From the NCBI RefSeq assembly GCF_002902985.1, contig NZ_CP026167.1:1922001-1986000 (forward strand): a DNA stretch of 64,000 bases, given 5' to 3'. The notes beneath the pieces are model-generated. The model ran no database searches, was not told the DNA's origin, and saw nothing but the letters and a program-made list of their open reading frames with translations. Within the stretch, counting starts at the first letter, position 1, and the number at the start of each line of letters is the position of its first letter. The DNA comes from Leclercia sp. LSNIH1 (GTDB taxonomy: Bacteria; Pseudomonadota; Gammaproteobacteria; Enterobacterales; Enterobacteriaceae). This document shows positions 17,297 to 26,567 of the stretch, piece by piece. The position numbers and the translations under genes are program-made.

Positions 17297-18064
17297 ATGC
17301 TGAATATTACAAATCTCTACGCCGATTACGCTGGCAAGCCTGCGCTGGAGGATATCAACCTGACGCTGGACAGCGGCGAGCTGCTGGTGGTGCTCGGTCC
17401 GTCCGGCTGCGGGAAGACCACGCTGCTGAATCTGATCGCCGGGTTTGTAGCTTATCAGCATGGCGCTATCCAGCTGGCAGGGAAAAAGGTGGTGGGACCC
17501 GGTGCCGAGCGCGGTGTGGTCTTTCAGAACGAAGGGTTGCTGCCCTGGCGTAACGTGCAGGAGAACGTCGCCTTCGGGCTACAACTGGCGGGCACGTCGC
17601 GTGATGAGCGGCTGGCAACCGCACGGGAGATGCTGAAAAAAGTCGGGCTGGAAGGGGCGGAAAAACGCTTTATCTGGCAGCTCTCCGGCGGCCAGCGTCA
17701 GCGCGTCGGCATCGCCCGGGCGCTGGCGGCCAATCCGCAACTGTTGCTGCTGGATGAACCTTTCGGTGCGCTGGACGCCTTTACCCGCGAGCAGATGCAA
17801 ACTCTGCTGCTACGCCTGTGGCATGAGACCGGCAAGCAGGTGCTACTCATCACTCACGACATCGAAGAAGCGGTGTTTATGGCCACCGGGCTGGTGCTGC
17901 TCTCGCCGGGACCGGGGCGGGTGCTGGAGCGTCTGCCGCTCAACTTTGCCCGCCGCTTCGTGGCGGGCGAGCCGGTGCGCAGCATCAAGTCCGACCCCGA
18001 TTTTATTGCCCGGCGCGAATATGTGCTGAGCCGCGTGTTTGAACAGCGGGAGGCCTTCTCATGA
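17297..18064 (+). CDS. tauB: Taurine ABC transporter ATPase
   Basis: A 255-residue ABC ATPase with Walker [10 protein letters not shown] (residues 34-42), signature [15 protein letters not shown], Walker [13 protein letters not shown] and the switch ITHDIEEA, as in the nitrate/sulfonate/taurine group. It powers taurine uptake through TauC. The stop overlaps the tauC start (ATGA), giving translational coupling. Length equals the E. coli protein. Confidence 0.95.
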   Translation: MLNITNLYADYAGKPALEDINLTLDSGELLVVLGPSGCGKTTLLNLIAGFVAYQHGAIQLAGKKVVGPGAERGVVFQNEGLLPWRNVQENVAFGLQLAGTSRDERLATAREMLKKVGLEGAEKRFIWQLSGGQRQRVGIARALAANPQLLLLDEPFGALDAFTREQMQTLLLRLWHETGKQVLLITHDIEEAVFMATGLVLLSPGPGRVLERLPLNFARRFVAGEPVRSIKSDPDFIARREYVLSRVFEQREAFS

Positions 18065-18888
18065 GCATTGTGGTCAATGACAAAACGGCGCGCAAACGGC
18101 TGACCCTGCGCTGGCCCTTTTCCCGTTCGTTGACGCTCAGCGTCACCACCCTGCTGGTGCTGCTTGCGGTGTGGTGGGCAGTGGCGGCGGCGCAGTGGAT
18201 AAGCCCGCTCTTCCTGCCGCCGCCGGGCCAGGTGCTGGTGAAACTCTTTACCATCGCCGGTCCGCAGGGGTTTATGGATGCCACCCTGTGGCAGCATCTG
18301 GCGGCCAGCCTGGGGCGCATTCTGGTGGCGCTGCTGGCGGCGACGATCGTCGGGATCCCGGTGGGCATTGCGATGGGCTTGAGCCCGACGGTGCGGGGCA
18401 TTCTCGATCCGCTGATCGAACTTTATCGTCCGGTGCCGCCGCTGGCGTATCTGCCCCTGATGGTGATCTGGTTTGGCATCGGCGAGACCTCGAAGATCCT
18501 GCTGATCTACCTGGCGATTTTCGCCCCGGTGGCAATGTCTGCGCTGGCGGGGGTCAAAAGCGCCCAGCAGGTGCGGATCCGCGCGGCGCAGTCGCTGGGC
18601 GCCAGCCGTGCGCAGGTGCTGTGGTTTGTGATTTTGCCCGGCGCGCTGCCGGAGATCCTGACCGGGCTGCGCATCGGCCTCGGCGTCGGCTGGTCAACGC
18701 TGGTGGCGGCTGAGCTCATCGCCGCCACGCGCGGATTAGGCTTTATGGTCCAGTCGGCGGGGGAGTTCCTGGCGACGGACGTGGTACTGGCAGGGATCGC
18801 GGCGATCGCCGTGATCGCCTTCGGATTAGAACTGGGGCTGCGCGCGCTACAGCGCCGCCTGACGCCCTGGCATGGAGAGATACAATGA
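18061..18888 (+). CDS. tauC: Taurine ABC transporter permease
   Basis: A 275-residue inner-membrane permease with about six helices and an EAA-type loop ([29 protein letters not shown], near residues 178-206) that docks on TauB. A polar N-terminal tail precedes the first helix, as in SsuC/TauC. Both ends overlap its neighbours by ATGA, so tauB, tauC and tauD are translated as a coupled group. Confidence 0.95.
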   Translation: MSIVVNDKTARKRLTLRWPFSRSLTLSVTTLLVLLAVWWAVAAAQWISPLFLPPPGQVLVKLFTIAGPQGFMDATLWQHLAASLGRILVALLAATIVGIPVGIAMGLSPTVRGILDPLIELYRPVPPLAYLPLMVIWFGIGETSKILLIYLAIFAPVAMSALAGVKSAQQVRIRAAQSLGASRAQVLWFVILPGALPEILTGLRIGLGVGWSTLVAAELIAATRGLGFMVQSAGEFLATDVVLAGIAAIAVIAFGLELGLRALQRRLTPWHGEIQ

Positions 18889-19736
18889 GTGAACGTCTGA
18901 CCATTACCCCGCTGGGGCCGTATATCGGCGCGCAAATTTCCGGGCTGGATGTGACCCGCCCATTAAGCGATAACCAGTTTGAGCAGCTCTATCACGCGGT
19001 GTTGCGCCATCAGGTGGTATTCCTGCGCGAGCAGGCGGTGACGCCCCAGCAGCAGCGCGCCCTGGCGCTGCGGTTCGGCGATCTGCATATCCACCCGGTC
19101 TATCCCCATGCCGAGGGGGTGGAGGAGATCATCGTGCTGGATACCCATAACGATAATCCACCGGATAACGACAACTGGCATACCGATGTCACCTTTATCG
19201 AGACCCCGCCCGCCGGGGCGATCCTCGCGGCGAAACAGCTGCCGCAGAGCGGGGGAGATACGCTGTGGGCCAGTGGAATTGCCGCCTTTGAGGCGTTATC
19301 CACCCCGTTCCAGCAGCTGCTGAGCGGCCTGCGGGCGGAGCACGATTTCAAAAAATCGTTCCCGGAGTATAAGTACCGTAAAACGGAAGAGGAGCACCAG
19401 CGCTGGCGGGAGGCGGTGGCAAAGCATCCGCCGCTGCTGCACCCGGTGGTGCGCACCCATCCGGTGAGCGGCAAGCAGGCGCTGTTCGTCAACGAAGGCT
19501 TTACCACGCGAATTGTTGACCTGAGCGTGAAAGAGAGCGAGGCGCTGTTAGGTTTCCTCTTCGCCCATATCACCAAACCGGAGTTTCAGGTGCGCTGGCG
19601 CTGGCAGGAGAACGATCTGGCGATCTGGGATAACCGGGTGACGCAGCATTACGCCAATGCCGATTACCTGCCGCAGCGGCGGATAATGCAGCGGGCAACG
19701 ATTTTAGGGGATAAGCCATTTTATCGTGCCCCATGA
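18885..19736 (+). CDS. tauD: Taurine dioxygenase (2-oxoglutarate dependent)
   Basis: A 283-residue non-haem iron dioxygenase that oxidises taurine to aminoacetaldehyde, releasing sulfite. The iron ligands H99 and D101 (NWHTDVTF) and H255 (VTQHYAND-like region) and the 2-oxoglutarate-binding R270 are all at the positions known for E. coli TauD. It completes the tau operon. The start overlaps the tauC stop. A REP palindrome follows its end, probably forming the 3' boundary of the message. Confidence 0.96.
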   Translation: MSERLTITPLGPYIGAQISGLDVTRPLSDNQFEQLYHAVLRHQVVFLREQAVTPQQQRALALRFGDLHIHPVYPHAEGVEEIIVLDTHNDNPPDNDNWHTDVTFIETPPAGAILAAKQLPQSGGDTLWASGIAAFEALSTPFQQLLSGLRAEHDFKKSFPEYKYRKTEEEHQRWREAVAKHPPLLHPVVRTHPVSGKQALFVNEGFTTRIVDLSVKESEALLGFLFAHITKPEFQVRWRWQENDLAIWDNRVTQHYANADYLPQRRIMQRATILGDKPFYRAP

Positions 19737-19746
19737 CAGAGGCACC

Positions 19747-19780
19747 CGTAGGCCCGGTAAGGCGAAGCCGCCACCGGGCG
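19747..19780. repeat. REP palindrome between convergent tauD and the acyltransferase gene
   Basis: The arms GTAGGCCCGGTAAGGCG and CGCCACCGGGC sit around AAGC. It fills most of the gap between the two convergent genes and could protect both 3' ends. Confidence 0.75.
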
Positions 19781-21469
19781 CTACAAATGGGCTTCGATAT
19801 ACCGCTGATAACGGCTGGCTTTCAGATAACACAAATCCACCAGCACCAGCCCGTCCACGCAGTTGTTGAACGCCGGGTCGCTGCCAAAATCGATAAACTG
19901 CACGCCGCCGGGCTCGCACAGCTCGGAATACTGCTTGTACAGCGGCGGGATGCCGCATCCCAGATTGCCAAGCAGTGATTTCAGCCGGGTCAGATCCTCC
20001 ACATAATCTTCGCCCCCAAACTGCGACAGCACGTCGGGCAATGAGGCGGGGTACGGGCGGCGCGAGGTCGCCAGCGGATGAGTGGCCGGGAACCAGAGCC
20101 GGTAAAAGGCCACCAGCAGATCCCGCGCCGCGGGCGGTAATCCCCCGGAGATGGAGACCGGTCCGAACAGGTAACGATAGTGCGGGTAACGCGCCAGATA
20201 AGCACCAATGCCGGACCACAGGTAGTCGAGCCCGCGGCGTCCCCAGTAGCGCGGCTGAATAAAGCTGCGCCCCAGTTCAATCCCGTGCTCCAGGATCTCA
20301 TCCATGTCGTCGCCGTAGTGAAACAGGCTGTGGCTGTAGAGGGCATCCCGTCCCTGGAAGGCGGTCGGCATAAAGCGGTAGGCGCCTACAATCTCCAGAT
20401 CGTCGTCATCCCATAAAATCAGGTGCAGATAGTCATCGTCATAGCGATCGGTATCGCGCCGTTTACCGCTGCCTTCGCCCACGGCGCGAAAAGCAATCTC
20501 CCGCAGGCGGCCCAGCTCGCGCAGGATCGGCACCTCTTCCTGGCCGTTGCGCTGCCACAGATAGATGCTTTTGCCATCGGCGGTAATGCCCAGACGCTCC
20601 GCCTGCGCCAGGGCGCGCTTCAGGGTGGCACGGTCTTCCGGGCGGGCAATGGCGGACTCGGTTTTGAACACACCCGGCAGTCCCTTGCCGAGGCGCAGCA
20701 CGTGCTGGCGGCACTGCTCGGCCAGCTCCCGGGCGGAGAGCGTGGGGCTGTACCAGTGGTGCCAGCCGATCTGCTGGCCGATTTTCACCGGCAGGCGGCT
20801 GTGGCGACGGCGAAACATCTGCTGCATCAGCAGCAGCATCGACAGCTGCGGCGAGAGCAGGGTGGTGGCATAAAACAGCAGGCTGTTGCGGGCGGGGATA
20901 TTAATCGGCAGCAGCGGGGCGCGGAATTTGCCCGCCAGTTTGATAAAGCCGGGGTGCCACTTTTTATCGTGGATCCCGGTGCGCGTGGGGCGGGAGACCT
21001 CCCCCGCCGGGAAGAAGATCAGCACCCCACCATTTTGCAGCTGCTGCTCCATCAGGGCGAACGACGATTTCCCTGTCCGTCCGCCCATGTTATCCACCGG
21101 AATAAACAGCGCACTCAACGGTGCCAGATGCGTCAGCATGCGGTTGGTCACCACTTTCACGTCCCGGCGCACGCGGGAGAGGGCATACAGCAGCGCCAGT
21201 CCGTCCAGCGTACCGGTGGGGTGATTCGCGATAACAATCAGCGGGCCGTGGGCGGGAATCTGTTCGAGGTCGTGAGCCGGAAGGGTACAGAGGATATCAA
21301 GATGCTCCAGAATCTGTTCCACCATATCGAGCCCTTTCAGGTGACGGTGGTCGGCGGCAAATTGCTGAAATTCCGCTTCGTATAAGAGCTTCTTTAACAC
21401 GCTTTTTTGCCAGGGTGCAGGTTTTGCCTGCGGCCAAAGGTCATCGAGAACGCTGTCGAGACTAAACAT
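19781..21469 (-). CDS. Fused lysophospholipid acyltransferase / GNAT N-acyltransferase, OlsF-like
   Basis: A 562-residue two-domain protein. The N-terminal half is a PlsC-type acyltransferase: NHPTGTLDG at residues 82-90 is the catalytic His/Asp motif in the NHPxGxLDG form, followed by FFPAGEVSR. The C-terminal half (about 320-500) resembles the hemolysin/OlsB N-acyltransferase fold (LEIVGAYRFMPTA; ELGRSFIQPRYWGRRGLDYLW). This order, OlsA-like then OlsB-like, is that of OlsF, a bifunctional ornithine-lipid synthase described in Serratia and Flavobacterium. Ornithine-lipid synthesis is therefore likely but not proven. The start is the ATG at 21469, with AGGAGGAG just before it; an upstream open stretch is untranslated leader. 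Confidence 0.78.
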   Translation of the reverse strand: MFSLDSVLDDLWPQAKPAPWQKSVLKKLLYEAEFQQFAADHRHLKGLDMVEQILEHLDILCTLPAHDLEQIPAHGPLIVIANHPTGTLDGLALLYALSRVRRDVKVVTNRMLTHLAPLSALFIPVDNMGGRTGKSSFALMEQQLQNGGVLIFFPAGEVSRPTRTGIHDKKWHPGFIKLAGKFRAPLLPINIPARNSLLFYATTLLSPQLSMLLLMQQMFRRRHSRLPVKIGQQIGWHHWYSPTLSARELAEQCRQHVLRLGKGLPGVFKTESAIARPEDRATLKRALAQAERLGITADGKSIYLWQRNGQEEVPILRELGRLREIAFRAVGEGSGKRRDTDRYDDDYLHLILWDDDDLEIVGAYRFMPTAFQGRDALYSHSLFHYGDDMDEILEHGIELGRSFIQPRYWGRRGLDYLWSGIGAYLARYPHYRYLFGPVSISGGLPPAARDLLVAFYRLWFPATHPLATSRRPYPASLPDVLSQFGGEDYVEDLTRLKSLLGNLGCGIPPLYKQYSELCEPGGVQFIDFGSDPAFNNCVDGLVLVDLCYLKASRYQRYIEAHL

Positions 21470-21555
21470 GGTGGCTCCTCCTCCTGTTCTGCTGAGACAG
21501 TAGAAGCGCCAGATGTCGATTGTATTGCAGGGGGGTGAAGCTTGTGTTCCAGGTC

Positions 21556-21589
21556 CGTAGGCCGGGTAAGGCGAAGCCGCCACCCGGCA
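21556..21589. repeat. REP palindrome
   Basis: GTAGGCCGGGTAAGGCGAAG followed by CCGCCACCCGGC; lies directly after hemB (read on the minus strand) and before the acyltransferase gene. Confidence 0.75.
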
Positions 21590-21596
21590 ATAGGGA

Positions 21597-22571
21597 TTAA
21601 CGCAGAATTTTCTTCTCGGCCAGATCCAGCGCGAAGTAGCTGAAGATCAGATCCGCACCGGCGCGCTTGATCGCCCCCAGGCTTTCGAGGATCACTTTCT
21701 CTTCGTCGATCGCCCCCGCCTGGGCGGCGAATTTGATCATCGCGTACTCGCCGCTCACCTGATAGGCGCCCAGCGGCAGTTCGGTGCGCTCGCGGATGTC
21801 GCGCAGGATATCCAGATAGGCGCCCGCCGGTTTCACCATCAGGCAGTCAGCGCCCTGCGCTTCGTCGAGCAGCGACTCACGGATCGCTTCGCGGCGGTTG
21901 AGCGGGTTCATCTGGTAGGTTTTGCGATCGCCCTTCAGGGCGGTACCGGCCGCTTCACGGAACGGACCGTAGAAGGAGGAGGCGAACTTGGTGGAGTAGG
22001 ACATGATCGCAGTATCAGTGAAGCCAGCGGCATCCAGCGCCTGGCGAATGGCCTGCACCTGGCCATCCATAGCAGCAGACGGAGCGATAAAGTCCGCGCC
22101 TGCGGCGGCAGCCACCACCGCCTGTTTGCCCAGGTTCTCCAGAGTGGCATCGTTATCCACGCCGTGATCGCACAGCACGCCGCAGTGGCCGTGGGAGGTA
22201 TATTCGCAGAAGCAGGTGTCGGACATGACGACCATCTCTGGCACCGTCTGTTTGGCGATGCGCGACATACGCGCCACCAGACCATCCTCTTTCCAGGCAT
22301 CGCTGCCGGTGGCGTCGGTATGGTGGGAGATGCCGAAGGTCATGATTGAGCGGATGCCTGCGTTGGCAATGCGTTCAATTTCGCGCGCCAGATGCTTCTC
22401 AGGAATGCGCATCACGCCCGGCATGGCGTCGATGGCTTTGTAGTCGTCGATCTCTTCTTCAACAAAAATCGGCAACACCAGATCGTTCAGGGACAGGGTT
22501 GTCTCTTCAAATAATGCGCGCAACGCCGGGGTTTTGCGCAGGCGACGGGGACGAGCAATTAAATCGGTCAT
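21597..22571 (-). CDS. hemB: Porphobilinogen synthase (5-aminolevulinate dehydratase)
   Basis: A 324-residue enzyme that joins two 5-aminolevulinate molecules to porphobilinogen in haem synthesis. The zinc-binding cysteines are present in [17 protein letters not shown]. The two active-site lysines are in [12 protein letters not shown] and [12 protein letters not shown]. The length matches E. coli. It borders tau-linked genes on one side and the autotransporter on the other, as in E. coli, so it marks where the conserved backbone begins. Confidence 0.97.
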   Translation of the reverse strand: MTDLIARPRRLRKTPALRALFEETTLSLNDLVLPIFVEEEIDDYKAIDAMPGVMRIPEKHLAREIERIANAGIRSIMTFGISHHTDATGSDAWKEDGLVARMSRIAKQTVPEMVVMSDTCFCEYTSHGHCGVLCDHGVDNDATLENLGKQAVVAAAAGADFIAPSAAMDGQVQAIRQALDAAGFTDTAIMSYSTKFASSFYGPFREAAGTALKGDRKTYQMNPLNRREAIRESLLDEAQGADCLMVKPAGAYLDILRDIRERTELPLGAYQVSGEYAMIKFAAQAGAIDEEKVILESLGAIKRAGADLIFSYFALDLAEKKILR

Positions 22572-23096
22572 GATATGCCTGAGGTAGTGAATCGAAGAGG
22601 GACAGTGTACCTGAAATGCAGCCGGACTGTTTTACTAAAGTTGTCGTTTAGGTTGAGAATGCAGGGCGGTGGGAGCGGTATTATTTATGGTTTTATATTT
22701 TACTTCCTGAAATAAGTTTACATTATAATATCGCGCGAAAATTATCTGAATCTGGATATAGCTAGCCCTGGTAATATCCTAATCCTTCTCATTGTTTTTT
22801 TAAAATTGCTATTATTATTTATATGTTATATTTCTCATTCGCTTTTATTTAATAATTTCTGATGATCTTTCGCCTTGTGTTTCTTTTGTTTCGATTGAAT
22901 GCAACTCTTTGTTATTTGTGCTTTTTATTATTATTTTTTATATTTTAAAAAGTTCCTGTATTATATTGTCTGTTTTCGGACATAATTACTACATTCATTG
23001 AACTATTTTCTTTAGCGACTGCATAATTCTCCTCGCAATATATTTGCACTGTATTTACGGACAAACTTGCTTACGTCCCTGAGGAGGGATGACCCA
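22572..23096. other. Long AT-rich region upstream of the autotransporter gene
   Basis: A 525-bp gene-free stretch, strongly AT-rich from about 22680 to 23040 with many A/T runs, of the kind usually silenced by H-NS. It contains two similar elements, CTGTTTTCGGACA (22970-22982) and CTGTATTTACGGACA (23049-23063), which may be activator sites or chance. It should hold both the hemB promoter (left part) and the autotransporter promoter. No gene is seen. Confidence 0.6.
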
Positions 23097-25871
23097 ATGC
23101 AAACATGGAAAAAGAAATTTGTTGTATCTCAACTTGCATTAGCCTGTACGCTGGCTATCGCTTCTCAGGCCAATGCAAAAGATATTTCTGGTAGCACTTA
23201 TAACACTTTTGGATATGATAATACGTCTACCTCTGCCTGGTATAACGGCTACTCCGACTGGAATTACTCCAGCGCGACCCACGACAACGATATCTATCCT
23301 GTCATTAACAAGTCGACGGTAAACGGCGTTATCTCAACGTATTACCTTGATGATGGCGCGGGCGGGCATGCCAATTCGCTGTCAATCTCCAACAGCACCG
23401 TCAACGGTATGATCACCTCCGGTTGCATGACCACCGAATGTGCTGGCGGTTTGAATGCGGATGGTACAACGCATAACCAGTACGATCGTTTTAGCCTGAA
23501 TGTCGACAATTCCACCATCAACGATACCTACGAGCACTACGCTTATGACGTCGTTGACGGCACCAGCACGACCACCCGTTACTGGGATACTTACGCGCTG
23601 GGCAATGCCATTACCCTCGACGTAGAATCGGACATCGTTATTCAAAACAACTCCCACGTGGCCGGTATCACTCTGACTCAGGGCTATCAGCAGCTGGATA
23701 ACACGCCGTATGATGCTGTGACCGGCATTGAAGACAACAGCCATGTCTTTACCAACACCCTGCAGGTTAACGATTCGGTTGTCACCTCCGGCGCCTACAG
23801 CGATCTGGGCACCAACGGTTTTTACGGTCAGTCGGCGAAACCGAGCGATTACGGCGAGAGCAACGCCACGGCTGCGGATGATGCAGCGCTGATCGTCAGT
23901 GCCAGCAGCGCGGATAACGCCATGCAGACCACGGCTAACTTCGATCACTCCACGCTGAGCGGCGATGTACTGTTCACCAGCACCTTCGACAACAACTTCT
24001 ATCCAAATGGCGATCCGGCTACCGATACCACCGCTGACGGCGTCTACAACCCGACCACCAACGGCTGGGATGGCACTGACAAACTGGATCTGACCCTTAC
24101 CAACGGCAGTAAGTGGGTCGGCGCAGCCGTCTCCAGCGTCGAGGCGATTGGGCCTTCTCAGATGTATGGTCTGGGCTACAGCAGCGTCGACTGGCGTAGC
24201 CTGGAGCCAAACAGCATCTGGCCTGAATCCACCTTCAACAGCAATGGTCATCTGGTGGACAACCAGGTTTATCAGAGCGGTCTGTTCAACGTCGCGCTGG
24301 ATAACGGTTCCGAATGGGATACCCGTAAGCAATCCAACATTGACAAGCTGACCGTCAATAACCGTTCGCAGGTCAACGTAGAAAGCTCTGGCTTACTGGC
24401 GGACAGCATCACTCTGACCAACGCGTCGACCATAAACATTGGCGATTCCGGTGATGTGGCAACCGACAGCCTCTATCTCGACAGCGCAAGCCGGACCACC
24501 CTGACTCAGGAAACGGCGGCGCTGTATGCCAACACCATTACCGTGGATAACCATGCTGAACTGGCGCTGGGTCTGGGCCAGGTCGATACCCACAAAATGG
24601 TGCTGACCGATGGCGGCGTGCTGAATGTTGCCAGCCGTGATTATGTGTTCAATTCCGATCTGAACAATGCTCGCTATATCACCAATGATATCCACCAGGC
24701 TGATTACGATTACGGGGTGATCGCCCTGAACTCTGACGGTCATCTGGCGGTGAACGGTGAAGTGTCCGGTAACTATAAAGTGCGTCTGGATAACGCAACC
24801 GGCGCGGGTTCTGTCGCTGACTACAAGAATAAGGAAATTATTCGCGTCTACGACAATAACGCCGATACGCAGGCCAGCTTCACCGCAGCCAATAAAGCGG
24901 ATCTCGGTGCTTACACCTATCAGGCACAGCAGCAGGGCGATACCGTGGTGCTGCGTCAGGAGCGTCTGACTGATTACGCCAACATGGCGCTGAGCATTCC
25001 TTCTGCCAACACCAACATCTGGCATCTGCAGCAGGATGCGCTCGCTAATCGTCTGACCAACAGCCGTCATGGCCTGGCAGACAACGGTGGCGCATGGGTG
25101 AACATCTTCGGCGGTAATTTTGACGGCGATAATGGCACTATCCATTACGATCAGGACGTTAGCGGCATCATGGTGGGCCTCGATACCCATATTGATGGTA
25201 ATAACGCTGACTGGATCGTCGGTGCGGCAGCGGGCTTTGCGAAAGGCGATATGAATGACCGCAGCGGCCAGGTGGATCAGGACAGCCAGACCGCAATGCT
25301 CTATTCCGCGGCGCGCTTTGCTAACGATCTCTTCATCGATAGCTCCCTGAGCTATTCGCGCTTCAATAACGATCTCTCAGCGAACATGAGCAATGGTGAA
25401 TATGTCGATGGCAATACCACGACTGACGCCTGGGGCTTTGGGCTGAAACTGGGTTACGACTGGAAACCGAACACTGCCGGTTACCTGACCCCCTATGCAG
25501 CCATTTCCGGTCTGTTCCAGTCCGGGGACGACTACCGCCTGAGCAACGACCTGCGTGTGGGAAGCCAGTCTTACGACAGCATGCGTTATGAAGCCGGTAT
25601 CGATGCAGGTTATACCTTCGGTTATGGCGACGACCAGGCGCTGACGCCGTTCTTCAAACTGGCCTACGTTTATGACGATGCCGGTGAAGATGCCAAAATT
25701 AACGGCGACAACATCGATAACGGTGTGAAAGGCTCTGCGGTGCGCGTAGGCCTGGGGACCCAGTTCAGCTTCACCAAAAACTTCAGTGCGTACACTGATG
25801 CCACCTATTTGGGTGGGGGGGATGTCGATCAAAACTGGGGCGCTAATCTGGGTGTGAAATACACCTGGTAA
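23097..25871 (+). CDS. Autotransporter adhesin-like protein (type Va), intact YaiT-locus counterpart
   Basis: A 924-residue surface protein. The signal peptide is residues 1-27 (ending QANA). The passenger (about 28-650) has repeated short beta-helix turns such as NNSHVAG, NSTVNG and LTNGSKW. The C-terminal barrel (about 660-924) starts after WVNIFGG and ends in YTW, the aromatic end recognised by the BAM complex. The chosen ATG at 23097 gives a normal signal sequence and has GAGGAGG 10-12 bases upstream; the frame opens 10 codons earlier without need. It sits between hemB and yaiV, where E. coli K-12 has the disrupted yaiT. Adhesion or biofilm function is inferred from class only. Confidence 0.88.
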   Translation: MQTWKKKFVVSQLALACTLAIASQANAKDISGSTYNTFGYDNTSTSAWYNGYSDWNYSSATHDNDIYPVINKSTVNGVISTYYLDDGAGGHANSLSISNSTVNGMITSGCMTTECAGGLNADGTTHNQYDRFSLNVDNSTINDTYEHYAYDVVDGTSTTTRYWDTYALGNAITLDVESDIVIQNNSHVAGITLTQGYQQLDNTPYDAVTGIEDNSHVFTNTLQVNDSVVTSGAYSDLGTNGFYGQSAKPSDYGESNATAADDAALIVSASSADNAMQTTANFDHSTLSGDVLFTSTFDNNFYPNGDPATDTTADGVYNPTTNGWDGTDKLDLTLTNGSKWVGAAVSSVEAIGPSQMYGLGYSSVDWRSLEPNSIWPESTFNSNGHLVDNQVYQSGLFNVALDNGSEWDTRKQSNIDKLTVNNRSQVNVESSGLLADSITLTNASTINIGDSGDVATDSLYLDSASRTTLTQETAALYANTITVDNHAELALGLGQVDTHKMVLTDGGVLNVASRDYVFNSDLNNARYITNDIHQADYDYGVIALNSDGHLAVNGEVSGNYKVRLDNATGAGSVADYKNKEIIRVYDNNADTQASFTAANKADLGAYTYQAQQQGDTVVLRQERLTDYANMALSIPSANTNIWHLQQDALANRLTNSRHGLADNGGAWVNIFGGNFDGDNGTIHYDQDVSGIMVGLDTHIDGNNADWIVGAAAGFAKGDMNDRSGQVDQDSQTAMLYSAARFANDLFIDSSLSYSRFNNDLSANMSNGEYVDGNTTTDAWGFGLKLGYDWKPNTAGYLTPYAAISGLFQSGDDYRLSNDLRVGSQSYDSMRYEAGIDAGYTFGYGDDQALTPFFKLAYVYDDAGEDAKINGDNIDNGVKGSAVRVGLGTQFSFTKNFSAYTDATYLGGGDVDQNWGANLGVKYTW

Positions 25872-25882
25872 TATGTCTGATG

Positions 25883-25902
25883 CGGGGAGGCCTGCCTCCC
25901 CG
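25883..25902 (+). terminator. Hairpin after the autotransporter gene
   Basis: CGGGGAGG-CCTG-CCTCCCCG forms an 8-bp GC-rich stem 11 bases after the stop. It is followed by GTTGTTATA rather than a T run, so it is a weak terminator or an mRNA-stabilising hairpin. Confidence 0.5.
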
Positions 25903-25938
25903 TTGTTATAGCGTCAGTTAAGGATGACCTGAGATCTC

Positions 25939-26565
25939 ATGAACCGTTATGCAAAACCCATTTCTGAGTTCTCCCGACTTGAACAGTGCCTGGCGGCGCA
26001 CAGCACACCATTTACGCTTCCTGCAATGCATCCTGTCTTCGGGGATTGCGATAAAGAAAATGAAAACGCAGTAGTGCTGCAGTCGGGCACGCTCAGTATC
26101 CACCGTCAGCAGGACGATCTGCTGATAGAGATTGTCACCGCACCTTATATCTTCGGGCTGAATGCCGGCATGATGGGCTGCAGCACCGAATACCTGCTGG
26201 TGACGCAATCCCCCTGTACCGGTTTCTGGCTGCCTGCATCCGGGGCCCGCCAGCTGATCCAGCAGGCCGGTTTATGGTCCGATGCCTTCTGCTGGCTCTC
26301 CTGGCACCACCGGGTAATGGAGATCCGCGACAAACAGCTGGTGGGCAACAATTCGTACAGTCAAATCCGTTCCACGTTGCTGGATATGGCCCAGTGGGAT
26401 GAGACGCTGCGTATGCGGGTGGGGGTCATGAACTACATTCAGCGCCGCACACGTATTTCGCGTTCCGTGGTGGCAGAAGTGCTGGCGGCGCTACGCCAGG
26501 GGAACTACATCACTATGGACAGGGGCAAGCTGGTCAGAATCAACCACTTGCCCGGTGAATATTAG
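25939..26565 (+). CDS. yaiV: YaiV/IprA-family transcriptional regulator
   Basis: A 208-residue protein matching the YaiV family. It has an N-terminal cyclic-nucleotide-binding-like beta region (about 40-110) and a C-terminal winged helix (RRTRISRSVVAEVLAALRQGNYITM, about 166-195). The Salmonella homologue IprA is reported to affect peroxide resistance. It lies 67 bases downstream of the autotransporter gene on the same strand, so it may be co-transcribed and could control that gene; this is inference. Its end faces ampH. Confidence 0.85.
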   Translation: MNRYAKPISEFSRLEQCLAAHSTPFTLPAMHPVFGDCDKENENAVVLQSGTLSIHRQQDDLLIEIVTAPYIFGLNAGMMGCSTEYLLVTQSPCTGFWLPASGARQLIQQAGLWSDAFCWLSWHHRVMEIRDKQLVGNNSYSQIRSTLLDMAQWDETLRMRVGVMNYIQRRTRISRSVVAEVLAALRQGNYITMDRGKLVRINHLPGEY

Positions 26566-26567
26566 CG

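Noticed and set aside
20423..21385. 320-codon rightward frame opposite the OlsF-like gene
   Set aside because: Antisense shadow; the leftward gene has both catalytic motifs and a strong ribosome site.
25883..25902. Hairpin after the autotransporter as a definite transcription barrier before yaiV
   Set aside because: No T tract follows the stem, so read-through into yaiV remains possible; listed only as a weak hairpin.
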